Source: Liolophura sinensis (taxonomy: Eukaryota; Mollusca; Polyplacophora; Chitonida; Chitonidae). From it: a DNA stretch of 64,000 nt. Made by a program: the position numbers and the translations under genes. Positions 11,224-22,475 of this stretch are shown piece by piece. Location: contig NC_088296.1 of assembly GCF_032854445.1 (NCBI RefSeq), positions 20,883,853 through 20,947,852 of the forward strand. The letters run 5' to 3'. Numbering within the stretch: position 1 is the stretch's first letter; each line of letters starts with the position of its first letter. The notes under the pieces are model-generated. The model worked only from the letters and a program-made list of their open reading frames with translations, did not search any database and was not told the DNA's origin.

Positions 11224-11254
11224 CCGGATGATTTACCGGATGATTTACCGGATG
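11224..11254. repeat. Short tandem repeat, 12-bp unit x ~2.6
   Basis: CCGGATGATTTA repeated head to tail. Confidence 0.9.
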
Positions 11255-12135
11255 AAGATGGGTGAGTTGGGATCTAAATGGCATTTTTCTGACGTGTTTG
11301 GTAGTTTTATAAATCAACTTTTAACATTTAACCAAAAATTCTTATCCGAAGCTGTGTGTTTCACCATGATAGCGGACCCGGAAATACGATGTCGCGTTAC
11401 TCGTACCTCAGGGTAATAGGGGAAAACATCAAAAAGGATTCCAGTGACGTCAGCGGAAACAGTTTTGTTCGCCGGCATATAGAAATAAGTCGTTCCAGAT
11501 TGGTTAAATTTGTTAACATGGCGGTGCTTCCAATTTACTAAACGAGTGTCATTTTGCTTACTTCGAACTGCGATATATTTTTGTGGTGCAACACCACAAA
11601 AATAAAAGCCACGTTTTTAAAATTTGATACAGGATATCGTTACCGGTATATGCTTCATCTAGTGCTGACTTTTGTTCAAGCTTATGACACAGATAGAATA
11701 CATAAGAAGTAAAACCAACAAGTTGAAGATCATTAGAATGACAATAATAAGCTGGCACACACTTACTTAGTGTCAGACCTTCTATGTTGGTCTTTTGTGT
11801 TTATTGCCCTTTGAAAATATCCATGACTTCCAAGTGTTAAATAACCTAATCCCGTCGGTGGATGATGTTGCAGTCTAAATGGATCGCGCCAAAGAAGTTG
11901 AAAACCAGCTTCGCACTTGCCAAATGTAAACACCACATGACACACAACTTATCAACCTCACTGTCTAGTACAATTATTTCGAAAATGGGATAAAAAAAAG
12001 AAAGGCTGAAATCTATACGACTGGACGTGTCTTTCTAGTTTCTAAACGCACTGATAGGAGTGACATAGCAGCTCAAATATCGCCCTGGAATGTCCGACGG
12101 ACGCTGACAGACAATAATAAGAGAAGTATCTTAAT

Positions 12136-12349
12136 GAAACTTCAGGTTGTCAACCGTGGAACAAACACTTCAGGCTGTCAACCGTGGAACAAACACTTCA
12201 GGCTGTCAAGCGGTGGAACAAACACTTCAGGCTGTCAAGCGATGGAACAAACACTTCAGGCTGTCAAGCGGTGGAACAAACACTTCAGGTTGTCATGCGG
12301 TAGAACACATACTTTAGGTTTTTAACCGGTGGAACAAAAGCTCCGGGAT
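12136..12349. repeat. Minisatellite, 28-29-bp unit, ~7 copies
   Basis: Units read GTGGAACAAACACTTCAGG then CTGTCAAGCG. The outer copies are more diverged than the central ones. Confidence 0.93.
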
Positions 12350-12769
12350 GTAATCCTAGAGCTGTCTTCCAATCTTAATCTTCACCACAGTTCTTACCTG
12401 TAACGGGATCAATGCAGTTTGCTGCACAGTTATTAACTTCAGCATAACGGCTAAAAACAGAAAGATTTTCCGGCCCAACTGCACTTAAATAACCTTTACA
12501 AATGGGATAGCATAAATGTCAGAGCGATAATCTGTCATCTCAGTAAAAAGCAATTATCTTCAATTACCACAGCCTCGCAACAACACAGCTTTTTCCACTT
12601 TACTTATTTAGTTACATATATTTGGTGAAAGAAATGAAATGAAATGAAACATTTACCCATGTAAAGTAGACATTGGTTACCTTAACACTATTATTTATTG
12701 CAGTTTGTAGACATCAAAGGGTTGTTATTTGAACAAAACCACTTCAGTTATTTATCTGTCTTAATGATT

Positions 12770-12820
12770 TATTTGTTTTATTTATTTGATTGGTGTTTTA
12801 CACTATACTCCCGAATATAC
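12770..12820 (-). mobile_element. SINE family 1, tail remnant
   Basis: TTTATTTGATTGGTGTTTTA followed by CTATACTCCCGAATAT. Confidence 0.6.
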
Positions 12821-12998
12821 TCTCTTTACACTGATACGTAGATAAAGTTCCTGGCATATAAGGACACGGAGAAGGAAGTCATACGGCCTCTTGTTCTAAA
12901 CGCATTTTGTAGAAAACCAATAAAAGCGGTAACGTTTTTCTGTCATCATGGTAAACTGAGGATTACATAAAAGACGATGAGTAGATAAATTACGTGAC

Positions 12999-13075
12999 AT
13001 AGCCTGCACGATATAGGATGCACGATATAGCCTACACGATATAGGCTGCACGGTATAGGCTGCACGGTTTAGGCT
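12999..13075. repeat. 15-bp tandem repeat, five copies
   Basis: Units of the form GCACGATATAGGCT, with CACGGTATAGGCTG variants. Confidence 0.9.
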
Positions 13076-15155
13076 AAATTTGAGGATTAAATAGCTTGCA
13101 CACTGACCTTCCCATGTACGACTGGAGAGGATGTCACCATATAAATTTATATATCGACTCTAGTTTCACCTGAATATTACAACTGGTCTATTGTTGAGCA
13201 GCAATGTCTTTAGGTTGACACATGATTCTGGTTTTCCTGTGCGTAAATCAGAGTATATTTTAGTCTTCCCAGCTAAATACCTGTGTCTATTCCTGCATCT
13301 AATAACCTGAAACGCGGTCTTTTCAAATGAACATGTAAAAACTGTGCGCTACAAAAATCGCGCATTAATTTCAACTTCATGTCAGTTAGTTACTCGTGAA
13401 GAATTTCATCCACGTCACATCTAACGCGTTATAATTGTAACCAACTCATCCACAGCAGACCGATACTGTTATTAGTTTAGTCAACTCTCATTCGGCATCA
13501 TCCGGAAAGAATTGATCAAATCGTGAAACGAGTGGATTTCATGAAATCCGCAAGTTCATGAAGTCCGTACAATGTGCACAGCCACGAAGGCGACACACAT
13601 AGTGCTTGAATACCTTAGCTTAAGTATTGGTGTTCTTTTTTTTAATGGACAGGAGGCATCCTTGGCTGAATGGGGAGCGCGCTAATGCAAAAGAGTAACA
13701 AGGGGGCCTCTCACCAATCCTTTCGTTCTGAGTTCAAATCCAACTCTCTCCGAAGGAGGGTATTAATTTAGGAAAGCCACTTAATTCAAAATGCCAGCTG
13801 ATCAATTTCGTCAGTTGCGTTTGTGTTTGTGATTTTCTGTAGTTTGTTACCACCTTTAGGACAGAGAAGGGAGGTACAGGCAGAAGAAGCGATTTTAGAC
13901 TTTTAGAAAATTTCAAACTTCTTTAACATTGCTATTTATTGCGTAACAAAGATCAAAATATTGCTTGACAACGTAAATTCTGGGTAAACTATTGTAAAAC
14001 AAATTTCAGCTAAAATAACAGAAAGGAACTTACCAATTTGAATGGTTGAAATTTGCTTTCAGACTAAGATAACTTCGTGACCTCGGGGCCAGATTTTTTT
14101 TTAATTCTGAAGATTCCGAGGGATTAATGTGGATTAATTTTTTGATGTAAGACCCGATGTATATTATGAGATTTATAAATATATGTACAAGTGGTAGCTT
14201 TACCGATGTTCTGTACCACTTCATGTTCTGTCAAATCAGGTGGCATAGTTTAAATAATTACCTGCAATCCTCAGACCTACATGCTATTTTAAGAGACATT
14301 TTCGATTATCCATAAAAAAGATGAGCTGTCAAATATTTTACCTTGAACTGACCTTTTCATCGTTAAACAAGTTAACATGCAATGTGCTGAAACGATATGA
14401 GATTTTCAAAGAAGTCATGCAAACCGGATGTACACTGGGGACAGGTAACTGAGCGATCTTTTCAGCAGAAAGTCCACATAATAAGTGAGGACAATATCCT
14501 GTCACATGACACATGCCACGGACTCATTTTGAGTTTGTATATATAGTATTTAAGAAAATAAAAGGCCAAAAATACGAACACCCTTGAATGTTTGCATAAC
14601 GGTAAAAGTGTGACTAAGGATTCGTGCATGGTTTGGCGATCATACATTAAGCTATTTGCCTATGATACATTCGTTCACAATAAGCATTTAAAATTTGTTT
14701 GAAGATATGTGGTCACATCCAGTTTCATCCTTTACCTTTGAAATCAGTGAAATGATTCACAGTATATTTGGTTTGGGGATTCCTCTTCAGGTTCTACCCC
14801 CAATCCGTATGTGGAAAAACCATTTATGAGAGATCATGAATAAGGATTTGACTATCATGTTTTATTCTGTGATCAAGCAGTGTGTTTCCTCGAATGGGAT
14901 ACATCCTTGAAGGTGTATAATAACCGTCTAGGTGTGTGTAAATATGAAATATAAAAAGATATTGTCCCATCGAAATGGATCCGCCTGAAAAACATATGGG
15001 ACTGTGGGTGTTAATCGTGTAAATGGTTCTAAAGTAAATCTAAAGAAAATCTGGTGTTACCGTTCTTGCGTGATCAGTACTAGTTTCCTGGCTTCACAAC
15101 TGTTACGCGCATAGCTTCATTTCGCAAGTGTTCTTTATAGAATTTCCCTCTCAGG
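13076..15155. other. Region with no gene seen
   Basis: AT-rich DNA upstream of LPMO gene 2. It holds only the SINE-like head at 13651-13744. No coding frame longer than about 65 codons resembles a protein I know. Confidence 0.6.
13651..13744 (+). mobile_element. tRNA-derived SINE head (family 1-like)
   Basis: CTTGGCTGAATGGGGAGCGC, GGCCTCTCACCAATCC and B box GAGTTCAAATCCAACT. It is more diverged than other family 1 heads, and the body is missing. Confidence 0.65.
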
Positions 15156-18100
15156 ATGGTCCATCTGCTTCGAGAAATTGCGTGCGTTGTTCTCGCAACT
15201 GCCATGACGTGTTTACCTCCGGTGTCTTCGCACGGCTATATGACAGAACCGCCAGCTCGCTCTTCCATGTGGACGCTGGGATACAATACCCCGGCTAATT
15301 ACGATCATCATGCCCTTAACTGTGGTGGTTTGCCAGTAAGTAGGTATTACTTCCTCCAAGGAGACTGTGGTTTTGTCGACCTTAATTTGTCAGAGTATCT
15401 GTCATTAACTTTACTAGAAAAGTTATGGACGGATTCGGTTGAAGTTTTGCATACAGGACAGCCCAAGGGCAAACATCTGGGCCCAGATGTTATTGGCTAA
15501 TACTGGTATTAAGTCATCTTTATTCTTAAAATTTTGGCCAAACCCTCCGCCAATATGTAATTGTCCACAGTAAAAAATATAATAGAAGCAGACTTAGTTC
15601 ACATTTAATATACTGTTACTCCATTATTCCATTATTTCCATTATTTTTTAACTATGCTCAAAACTGAATACTTGGTTTAAGTTAAATCTGGTAATACGTG
15701 TTAAAAGAGCTCTGAACAACTGGGCCCAGTTAATTACATGTCGGCTGAAGCCTGAATCTAAGTTGGGATCTAACTAAGTTAAGTTTTATACATTGTTCGC
15801 CACAGCGAGATGCAATGTCTTTACAAATGTACTGTCCTTTTTAAGGGGGGATCATTGTATTTACTTATGAAGGAGGTCTGCTCTGTTGGAATGTGTATTT
15901 CATTACATAAGTGGTTATTAACTACCGAGGGGGCTATTATTATAGAGGTTATTCCTTATGCGATATATAATGGGGCGGCTTACTTGCCTTCTGTAAGTCG
16001 TCTCAGTGAAGCAGCACTAAATAAAAGAGCGGTGGAAATCCGTCCTGCAACAAGGACATTACACGTACATGCACCCTAAGGATTCCTTCGTCGTCATATG
16101 ACTAAAAAATTGTTGAGTACGACGTTAAACCCCAAGCACTCACTCACTCACCTTATGCGAGAATTTATTCATTTTGTTGGCGGTTTTCTCAGTGAAGGTT
16201 TTACGATAAAGAGGGTTATCGATTCAATTGAGGCTACTCAATATTATTTTGCCAAAAAATCCCGTCTACGAAACATCAGTTTAACCCGTGAAAACAAAGT
16301 ATCAATTCAACGTCATGTTCGTTTGAAGGAAACTTTACATTCTCGTATTTTCTGGCAGTAATTTATGTTTGTTGACATCTTGGTTCTAAATATTTATTTA
16401 TTTTGTTTCGTTTATTGAATTCTTTCATGCCGCACTCAAGACTTTTATACGACATCGATCATCATTATAAGGTGGAAAGAAGACATTGATCTAAAAAGAT
16501 TTAAGCCTTTTTTAAAGATGATAATTTGCAATTGAATTCCTTAATTCGATTAAAAGAAATTCCGAGTAATCGCAAGGGGCGTGTCTTATCTGTTGCAGCA
16601 CTTAATAAAGTTGGAGGGTAAATGTGGTTTGTGCGGTGATCCTTTCGACGGACCACGTGAAAACGAGGCTGGTGGAAAGTTTGCCAACGGTATCATCACC
16701 AGGACGTACGAACAAGGGGAGATAATAGAAATAGTTGTCAATCTGACGGCTACTCATGGTGGGTACTTTGAGTTCAAGCTGTGTGCCAACAATGATGCCC
16801 ATACACCTATCACACAGGAATGTCTGGACCAGCATCTGTTAACAAGGGCAGACAACCCTGGAGAAACACGTTACTCCGATATCCCGGAAGGAAGATACGT
16901 TAACGGTCTGCCAACGCCCTATGTTGCACGCATAAAATATAAGCTACCAGACGATCTCACATGTCAGCAGTGTGTTCTACAGTGGAGATATATCACAGGT
17001 AAGAATAAACGTTCAGCGTGTGAATAAGTGGTATTGGGCAGTTGCGGACATACCGCGAGAACCAGGGTATTTTCGTCAGTTTCCCTCACGAAAGTTACAT
17101 CGTTTGCCTTGTACGTGTATTCTTTATTTTGATACCGACGCATTCAAGTTTAAAAATTCAGAGCGTACTTTATAAACATATACAAGACAGACGGATGATT
17201 TATCTTCCGATATGGGTTAATAACTGTTGATATCACTCGTCTCAAAAGGAAAAATCCAGAGTTAAGAGACAAGCGGTAACGCATCATGCATGAGTTACGC
17301 TGATTCTCCCGCGAGATTTCGGCGTAAGTGAAATAATGCTTGTCTAATGTTTGCAAATAATCTATAGATATGTTTTGAAGTCTATGAACATATGAGGTAT
17401 ACAATGGACACCGTAATATTGAAATACCTCGACTGCTTACAAGCATATTGTTCGCTTATTCCATCCATGCTAGTAAAAGTTGCAAATGATTTTCAAAACT
17501 TTTTTTGCTGTTTTGCAGTGTGCATTAGAGATGCAGTACACAAGTAGACGCTGTAAATTCGAGAAATTTTACCGTAATATCTACGACCTATTTCTTCAAA
17601 ATTATTCTATCTGGCAGTTTTTGTTTCCCAGAAAGTCGCACAACTCTGTGTACTTGAAACGAGCATTGAAATGTTTTTCATATGAAAAGATAATGTAGAT
17701 CATGTTCGACCCCTACAATGCAAAACCACACACTTTGTAGAATGTGCCGAAAATACGTATATCGGTGATGAGCTTTGGAAGTGGCCATTCACACAAGCTA
17801 GAACAAGAAATCATCTAGGTTTTCATCTAGGTGGAAATTTCCAATTAGAAATCAATCAATTTTGTTTCCAACTTTGTTAATGTTGTAGCACATAACCCTG
17901 GTTTGCCCTATCAAGAGGAGTTCTTTGGATGCTCTGATATATCTATACGTGGGGCAGGAGTTTCTGTCCCCGCCACTACAAGCAGAAGAACTACAACAAC
18001 AACAGCAGCAACAACAGCAGTCACAACAACAACTACTACAACAACTACAACCAAAGTACCAACGACAACTTCCACAACATCAACACCAATCAGCACGACA

Positions 18101-18358
18101 GTGGCCACCCAAACGACTTCCCGTAAAACTACTGTTTCGTCTCCTCGAATTTCCACCACGAAATCCACAAGAAAGACATCTACAACGCACCCAACGATGT
18201 TGTCGTTTGACGAATTATACCAGCGTTGCCATGGTAAAGACGTTCTACAGGAAACCTTTACGTCCACGTGTAGAGATTTGTGCGTTCAACCCTCTGGTTG
18301 TCCAAAAACTTTTTGTAACCAGTACTGCGTGTTATTAGTAGCCCATGCTACACCATGA
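15156..18358 (+). CDS. AA15-type lytic polysaccharide monooxygenase, gene 2
   Basis: Second secreted AA15-like LPMO, likely acting on chitin or cellulose outside the cell. Exons 15156-15335, 16599-16998 and 17889-18358 join to 349 aa, with the same intron phases (0, 1) as its neighbours. Signal peptide 1-25 is followed directly by H26 (HGYMTEPPARSSMW), the copper-binding N terminus. Also visible are NCGG, CGLCGD (69-74), NLT, the second brace His H113 in THGGYFEF, QECLDQH, CQQCVLQW and YQEEFFGCSDI (201-211). A Thr-rich linker follows, then a six-cysteine module (Cys 307, 321, 325, 331, 336, 340). Oddity: between ITA and the GCSDI block about ten residues, including the WG(C)D motif of the paralogues, are missing. 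Either exon 3 has shifted to a new acceptor or I missed a small exon in intron 2. Family assignment is firm. Confidence 0.88.
15966..16151 (+). mobile_element. SINE family 2, 3' half
   Basis: From TATAATGGGGCGGCTTACTT to GAGTACGACGTTAAACCCCA and (ACTC)n, in intron 1 of LPMO gene 2. Confidence 0.88.
16391..16480 (-). mobile_element. SINE family 1, diverged tail
   Basis: TATTTATTTTGTTTCGTTTA, GCCGCACTCAAGAC, ATACGACATCGATCAT, GGTGGAAAG. Upstream of exon 2 of LPMO gene 2. Confidence 0.6.
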
Positions 18359-18412
18359 TTGGCACTTCGATTGTATCGATATGTGCAACTGTGGATTTCA
18401 CAGACTTTTACG

Positions 18413-18418
18413 AATAAA
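18413..18418 (+). promoter_or_regulatory. Probable polyadenylation signal of LPMO gene 2
   Basis: AATAAA occurs 55 bases after the stop codon of gene 2, a plausible distance for a short 3' UTR. Confidence 0.5.
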
Positions 18419-18679
18419 GTGAAAAAAAACATAAATTGCAAATATTAGGACGCCAATTTTTCGTGATAAACTGTTGAACTATCACTCATACAGTTTACCC
18501 ATAATAGTTTGAATTGCTGATTATAAAGAAAACAGATTTGTTTTCTCAAAACGCCTCGAAACAACCATATCAAGGTTTACGAATAAATACACGTGTACCT
18601 GTTTGTATAAGTCTTATGATAGTGTAATAAAGTTCAGTGCTTGATTTTAAATTTACGTCTGCTTCGTCCATCATACTTC

Positions 18680-18928
18680 TTGGCGTTCAACATGAAGGGG
18701 ATAGTACACCTACTGGCTGACCCGTGCCAGTATAATGGCTCGAACGGGGAGGCTACTTGCCTTTGGTTAGGCGTCTCAGTGAAGCAGCACTAGATAAAAG
18801 AGAGGTGGAAATCCGTCCTGCGACTCGGAGGTACATTACATGCACTCTGAGTATTCCTTTGTCATCATATGACTGAAAAATTGTTAAGTACGACGTTAAA
18901 CCCCAAGCACTCACTCACTCACTCACTA
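18680..18928 (+). mobile_element. SINE family 2, near full body
   Basis: TTGGCGTTCAACATGAAGGG through GTCTCAGTGAAGCAGCACTA to TACGACGTTAAACCCCAAGC and (ACTC)n. It lies about 320 bp after LPMO gene 2. Confidence 0.88.
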
Positions 18929-19635
18929 TCATCATACTTCAATAACATGTCAGGCTTTCTTCTCGAAGATGTGTTTACTAGTTTCCCGCAGAAGGTGGTT
19001 TCTTGCTGAAAGATGTAAGGCCGGAGAAAATCTGGCAATGTAGCAAATAACGAATATTATAAGTTGAGCAACACATAACACATGGCCCTAATTACTATTT
19101 CTTTTGAATCCATTTAGTCTCTATAAATATATATCTCCTTTTTAAATAGAATCGTCTAAGAAGACATTCATGTCCAACATGCACAACTAAGATGAACATA
19201 AGCCTCAAGAGATCTATCAAAGTGTATGACACAAATAATTTGGACGGATTTATATGCATGTGTGCATATTCTACTGCACGAAAACTGAGGAAGCTTCTTT
19301 AAATAAATTCATTTTAAGAAAATGGTTTGATAGTAGGGCCTGAAAGAGGAAGTATGAGGTTGTAATGTTGAAAAACGCCGAACATATCCACGGAGTTTGC
19401 AGATGTGTAGGGGAGGTAACTCCGTCACGAAATGTTTTTTGTATGAGTTAGTTCATAAACTCATCAACATAAAAAATTATCAGTCCTCAGAGTTCAGATA
19501 AGCTTCGTGCCTAAGTTATACATCCTTAAATGCATTTCAGGTGCCGTTAAAGCGACGAATTCTAGTAAAGTAGTCGATACCATCAAGATATTAAAATTGT
19601 TCTTGTGAGAAATGGTTAAATTAACAAGACAAAGT

Positions 19636-19778
19636 TTTATTTATCTATTTAATTGATTTTTGTTTCGGCCCATACTCAAGAATATTTCCGTTATGCCGCA
19701 GCTGTCAAAATTGTGATGAGAGAAAACCGGACAGAACCCAGGAGAAACCCATAGCCATCCGCAGATTGCTGGCAGGCC
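19636..19778 (-). mobile_element. SINE family 1, diverged, reverse orientation
   Basis: TTTATCTATTTAATTGA, CCATACTCAAGAATATTTCC, GAAAACCGGACAGAACCCAG and CCATCCGCAGATTGCTGGCA. Confidence 0.82.
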
Positions 19779-19899
19779 ATATAAAGTATCTCTTACGTAA
19801 AATTGTTTCTGGCACGAAAAAGAAAAAAAACACTCATCTGCTGTCAGATTTGTCAAAAGCCTCACTAGTCTGAAAGGCGGGTAGATCTAAAATTAATTT

Positions 19900-20138
19900 T
19901 CCAGCAAGTGGCATTGAGGCCCATGGCATACTGGTGGAAAACGAATGATTTCAAACGACGTTCACGTAAGACCAACCAACCATTCAATCTAGCAGTCGAC
20001 GGCTCCATTGCACAGAGACCACTGACATACAGCGGGATGATATCGATGAGGCATGTACAAGGCCGGGGTTGAACCCAGGCCTCGTGTGTTCCAGCGCTTG
20101 AAAGACAAACATCTTAACCACACAGTCATGACCTGTAC
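19900..20138 (-). mobile_element. tRNA-derived SINE-like element (distinct family)
   Basis: On the minus strand 20138-20045 looks like a tRNA: TCATGACTGTGTGGTTAAGA (A box), GCTGGAACACACGAGG and B box GGGTTCAACCCC. The remainder is taken as body by inference. Confidence 0.5.
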
Positions 20139-20248
20139 TAGAAAGTTTTTGAGATGGACAACTTAGAGATGTGGAAACTGCAGTGATGTTGGTGATTGAA
20201 CCTGGAAATAATCACCCAAAACCCTTGAGACTTGTTTCTCTTTTTCCT

Positions 20249-20279
<31 letters not shown>

Positions 20280-20283
20280 TTTT
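20249..20283. repeat. (TTTA)n microsatellite
   Basis: About eight repeats; it may be a stranded SINE tail. Confidence 0.9.
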
Positions 20284-20885
20284 CATCATTTTACGGTTTT
20301 TATATTGCCATGTATCATAAACTGAGTATGTACCACTATACATCCTCAATAAATGTCGACATGATGGCTAAACGTCAGACGTTAAACACACGTTACAGCA
20401 CTTTAAAAAACGGAGTATTTCTTCCCCACGCAATGGCGATTAGGCTCCAAGCTGGTTATACTATCATTTGCGTATAATGAATGAGTACTACGTCATCAGT
20501 TTGCCCACAAAACGTCATCACAAAGGCAGAAATGAACAACAGCTTACTCAGCTCAGGCCCGAAAAACACCAGGCAGGAAACGTTCGCCAATCTTGTATAT
20601 CTTCTGTTGCAAATGGGTTTAAAAATACTAGCTAACACTATTCCACTGAATATTAACGCCATGAATCCATAAATTTATAAAAGAGCTTGTATAAAACTAT
20701 AAGGCGTGAACACTACTGTTAAATACAAACATGGTCTGTTTTTACGTGTATAAAACTGTGCATTAAACGCTGGCAAAAGTAGTCTTTTTTACATATATAT
20801 ATACAGCGAGTCCAGTTTTTAAATTGGCAAAGCTATGTGGCACTAATAACAATAGGCCTATGTACGCACTGCAACGAAACATACA

Positions 20886-21612
20886 CGCGATCAGCTCTTA
20901 CATTTGGGAAGCTGTGTATACAACACTAAAATAAATTTAAACTTTACAACTGTGTACAATATAACCGATTTTTACATTTGGGAAGCTGTGTATGACAAAC
21001 TAAGGTACGTGTAAACTATACAATTATATATAACATAACCGATTCTTACATTTGGGAGGCTATGTATGAAAAACTAAGGTACGTGTAAACTATACAATTA
21101 TATATAACATAACCGATTTTTACATTTGGGAAGCTGTGTATGAAAAACTAAGGTATGTGTAAACTATACAATTATATATAACATAACCGATTTTTACATT
21201 TGGGAAGCTGTGTATGAAAAACTAAGGTATGTGTAAACTATACAATTGTATATAACATAACCGATTCTTACATTTGGGAGGCTATGTATGAAAAACTAAG
21301 GTACGTGTAAACTATACAATTATATATAACATAACCGATTTTTACATTTGGGAAGCTGTGTATGAAAAACTAAGGTACGTGTAAACTATACAATTGTATA
21401 TAACATAACCGATTTTTACATTTGGGAAGCTGTGTATGAAAAACTAAGGTACGTCTAAACTATACAATTGTATATAACATAACCGATTTTTACATTTGGG
21501 AGGCTATGTATGAAAAACTAAGGTAAGTTCAAACTTTACAATTATGTATAACACAACTGATTTTTAGATTTGGATAGCTGTGTATGAAAAACTAAGTGTA
21601 AACCTATACGTG
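20886..21612. repeat. Satellite, 74-bp unit, ~10 copies
   Basis: Units carry TTACATTTGGGAAGCTGTGT, ATGAAAAACTAAGGTACGTG and TAAACTATACAATTATATAT. The inner seven copies are almost identical; both edges are diverged. Two alternating variants occur (GGGAGGCTATG and GGGAAGCTGTG). Confidence 0.95.
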
Positions 21613-22029
21613 TTAGATTTACATCTAAAAAGAAACACACGATCAGTTCTTACACATCTTGAAGTATGTGCCCAACATAAAAATGATTGAACTGTTAACC
21701 ACTAAGTATAAACGAAAAATAATCATATTTGTGTATAAAAATATTTGTGTACTACTAATAATAATGAAAACACAAATGGCAAAATAATTAATGTCAGCAT
21801 CTAATAGCGAACAAAAGTTAAAACACAATCTCGAACTACAGACATTGCACTGAGAATAACTATATAATACGTAATGGCAAATATGAAACCTGAAAGTAAA
21901 TTACTTACATATGCCATAATTCTTTTCCATCACGACAGGGATATGATATATGGTCTACATGCTTGAAAGTTAACATTTATCTAAATCGTATAAAACTAAC
22001 AAAGGCATATTTTTGCCTGCGTTTCTCGT

Positions 22030-22030
<1 letters not shown>

Positions 22031-22114
<84 letters not shown>
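22031..22114. repeat. (AT)n microsatellite
   Basis: About 42 dinucleotide repeats. Confidence 0.98.
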
Positions 22115-22117
<3 letters not shown>

Positions 22118-22475
22118 ACGAAGTAAGTACACTAATTAAAGCTCAAAATATCACCTCACCGGTTTTGAGTTGTACATATGTTTAGCATTCGATATTGTGT
22201 CTATTCTAATGAGAGGCTGAGGGGCCATTCATCTCATTTGTGTACGGACGGCATGGTCGCACTTAAGAAGTCTCAAGGTTTTTTGAACACCCTTCTACTA
22301 TGCCGCTCCAGGTTAGATGGTGCCAGTTTCTATGTTTGAAAATTTCCGGAATAATAGTATTAAAACACGCCACAATGTCACAAGGAGGGCCTTTCAACGA
22401 AGTACGAAAAACAGGTATCACAGATCACACAGCACGGGGTCTGTAGGAGTGTGGACAGTCCTGGAGCGCTCCTCA

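Noticed and set aside
17911-18338. Antisense Val-rich and sense Gln-rich frames over the gene 2 linker
   Set aside because: Frame shadows of ACA/ACT-rich coding DNA. The Thr frame continues the catalytic domain and ends in the conserved cysteine module.
20045-20138. Functional minus-strand tRNA gene
   Set aside because: Box motifs fit but I could not pair an acceptor stem; better explained as a SINE head.
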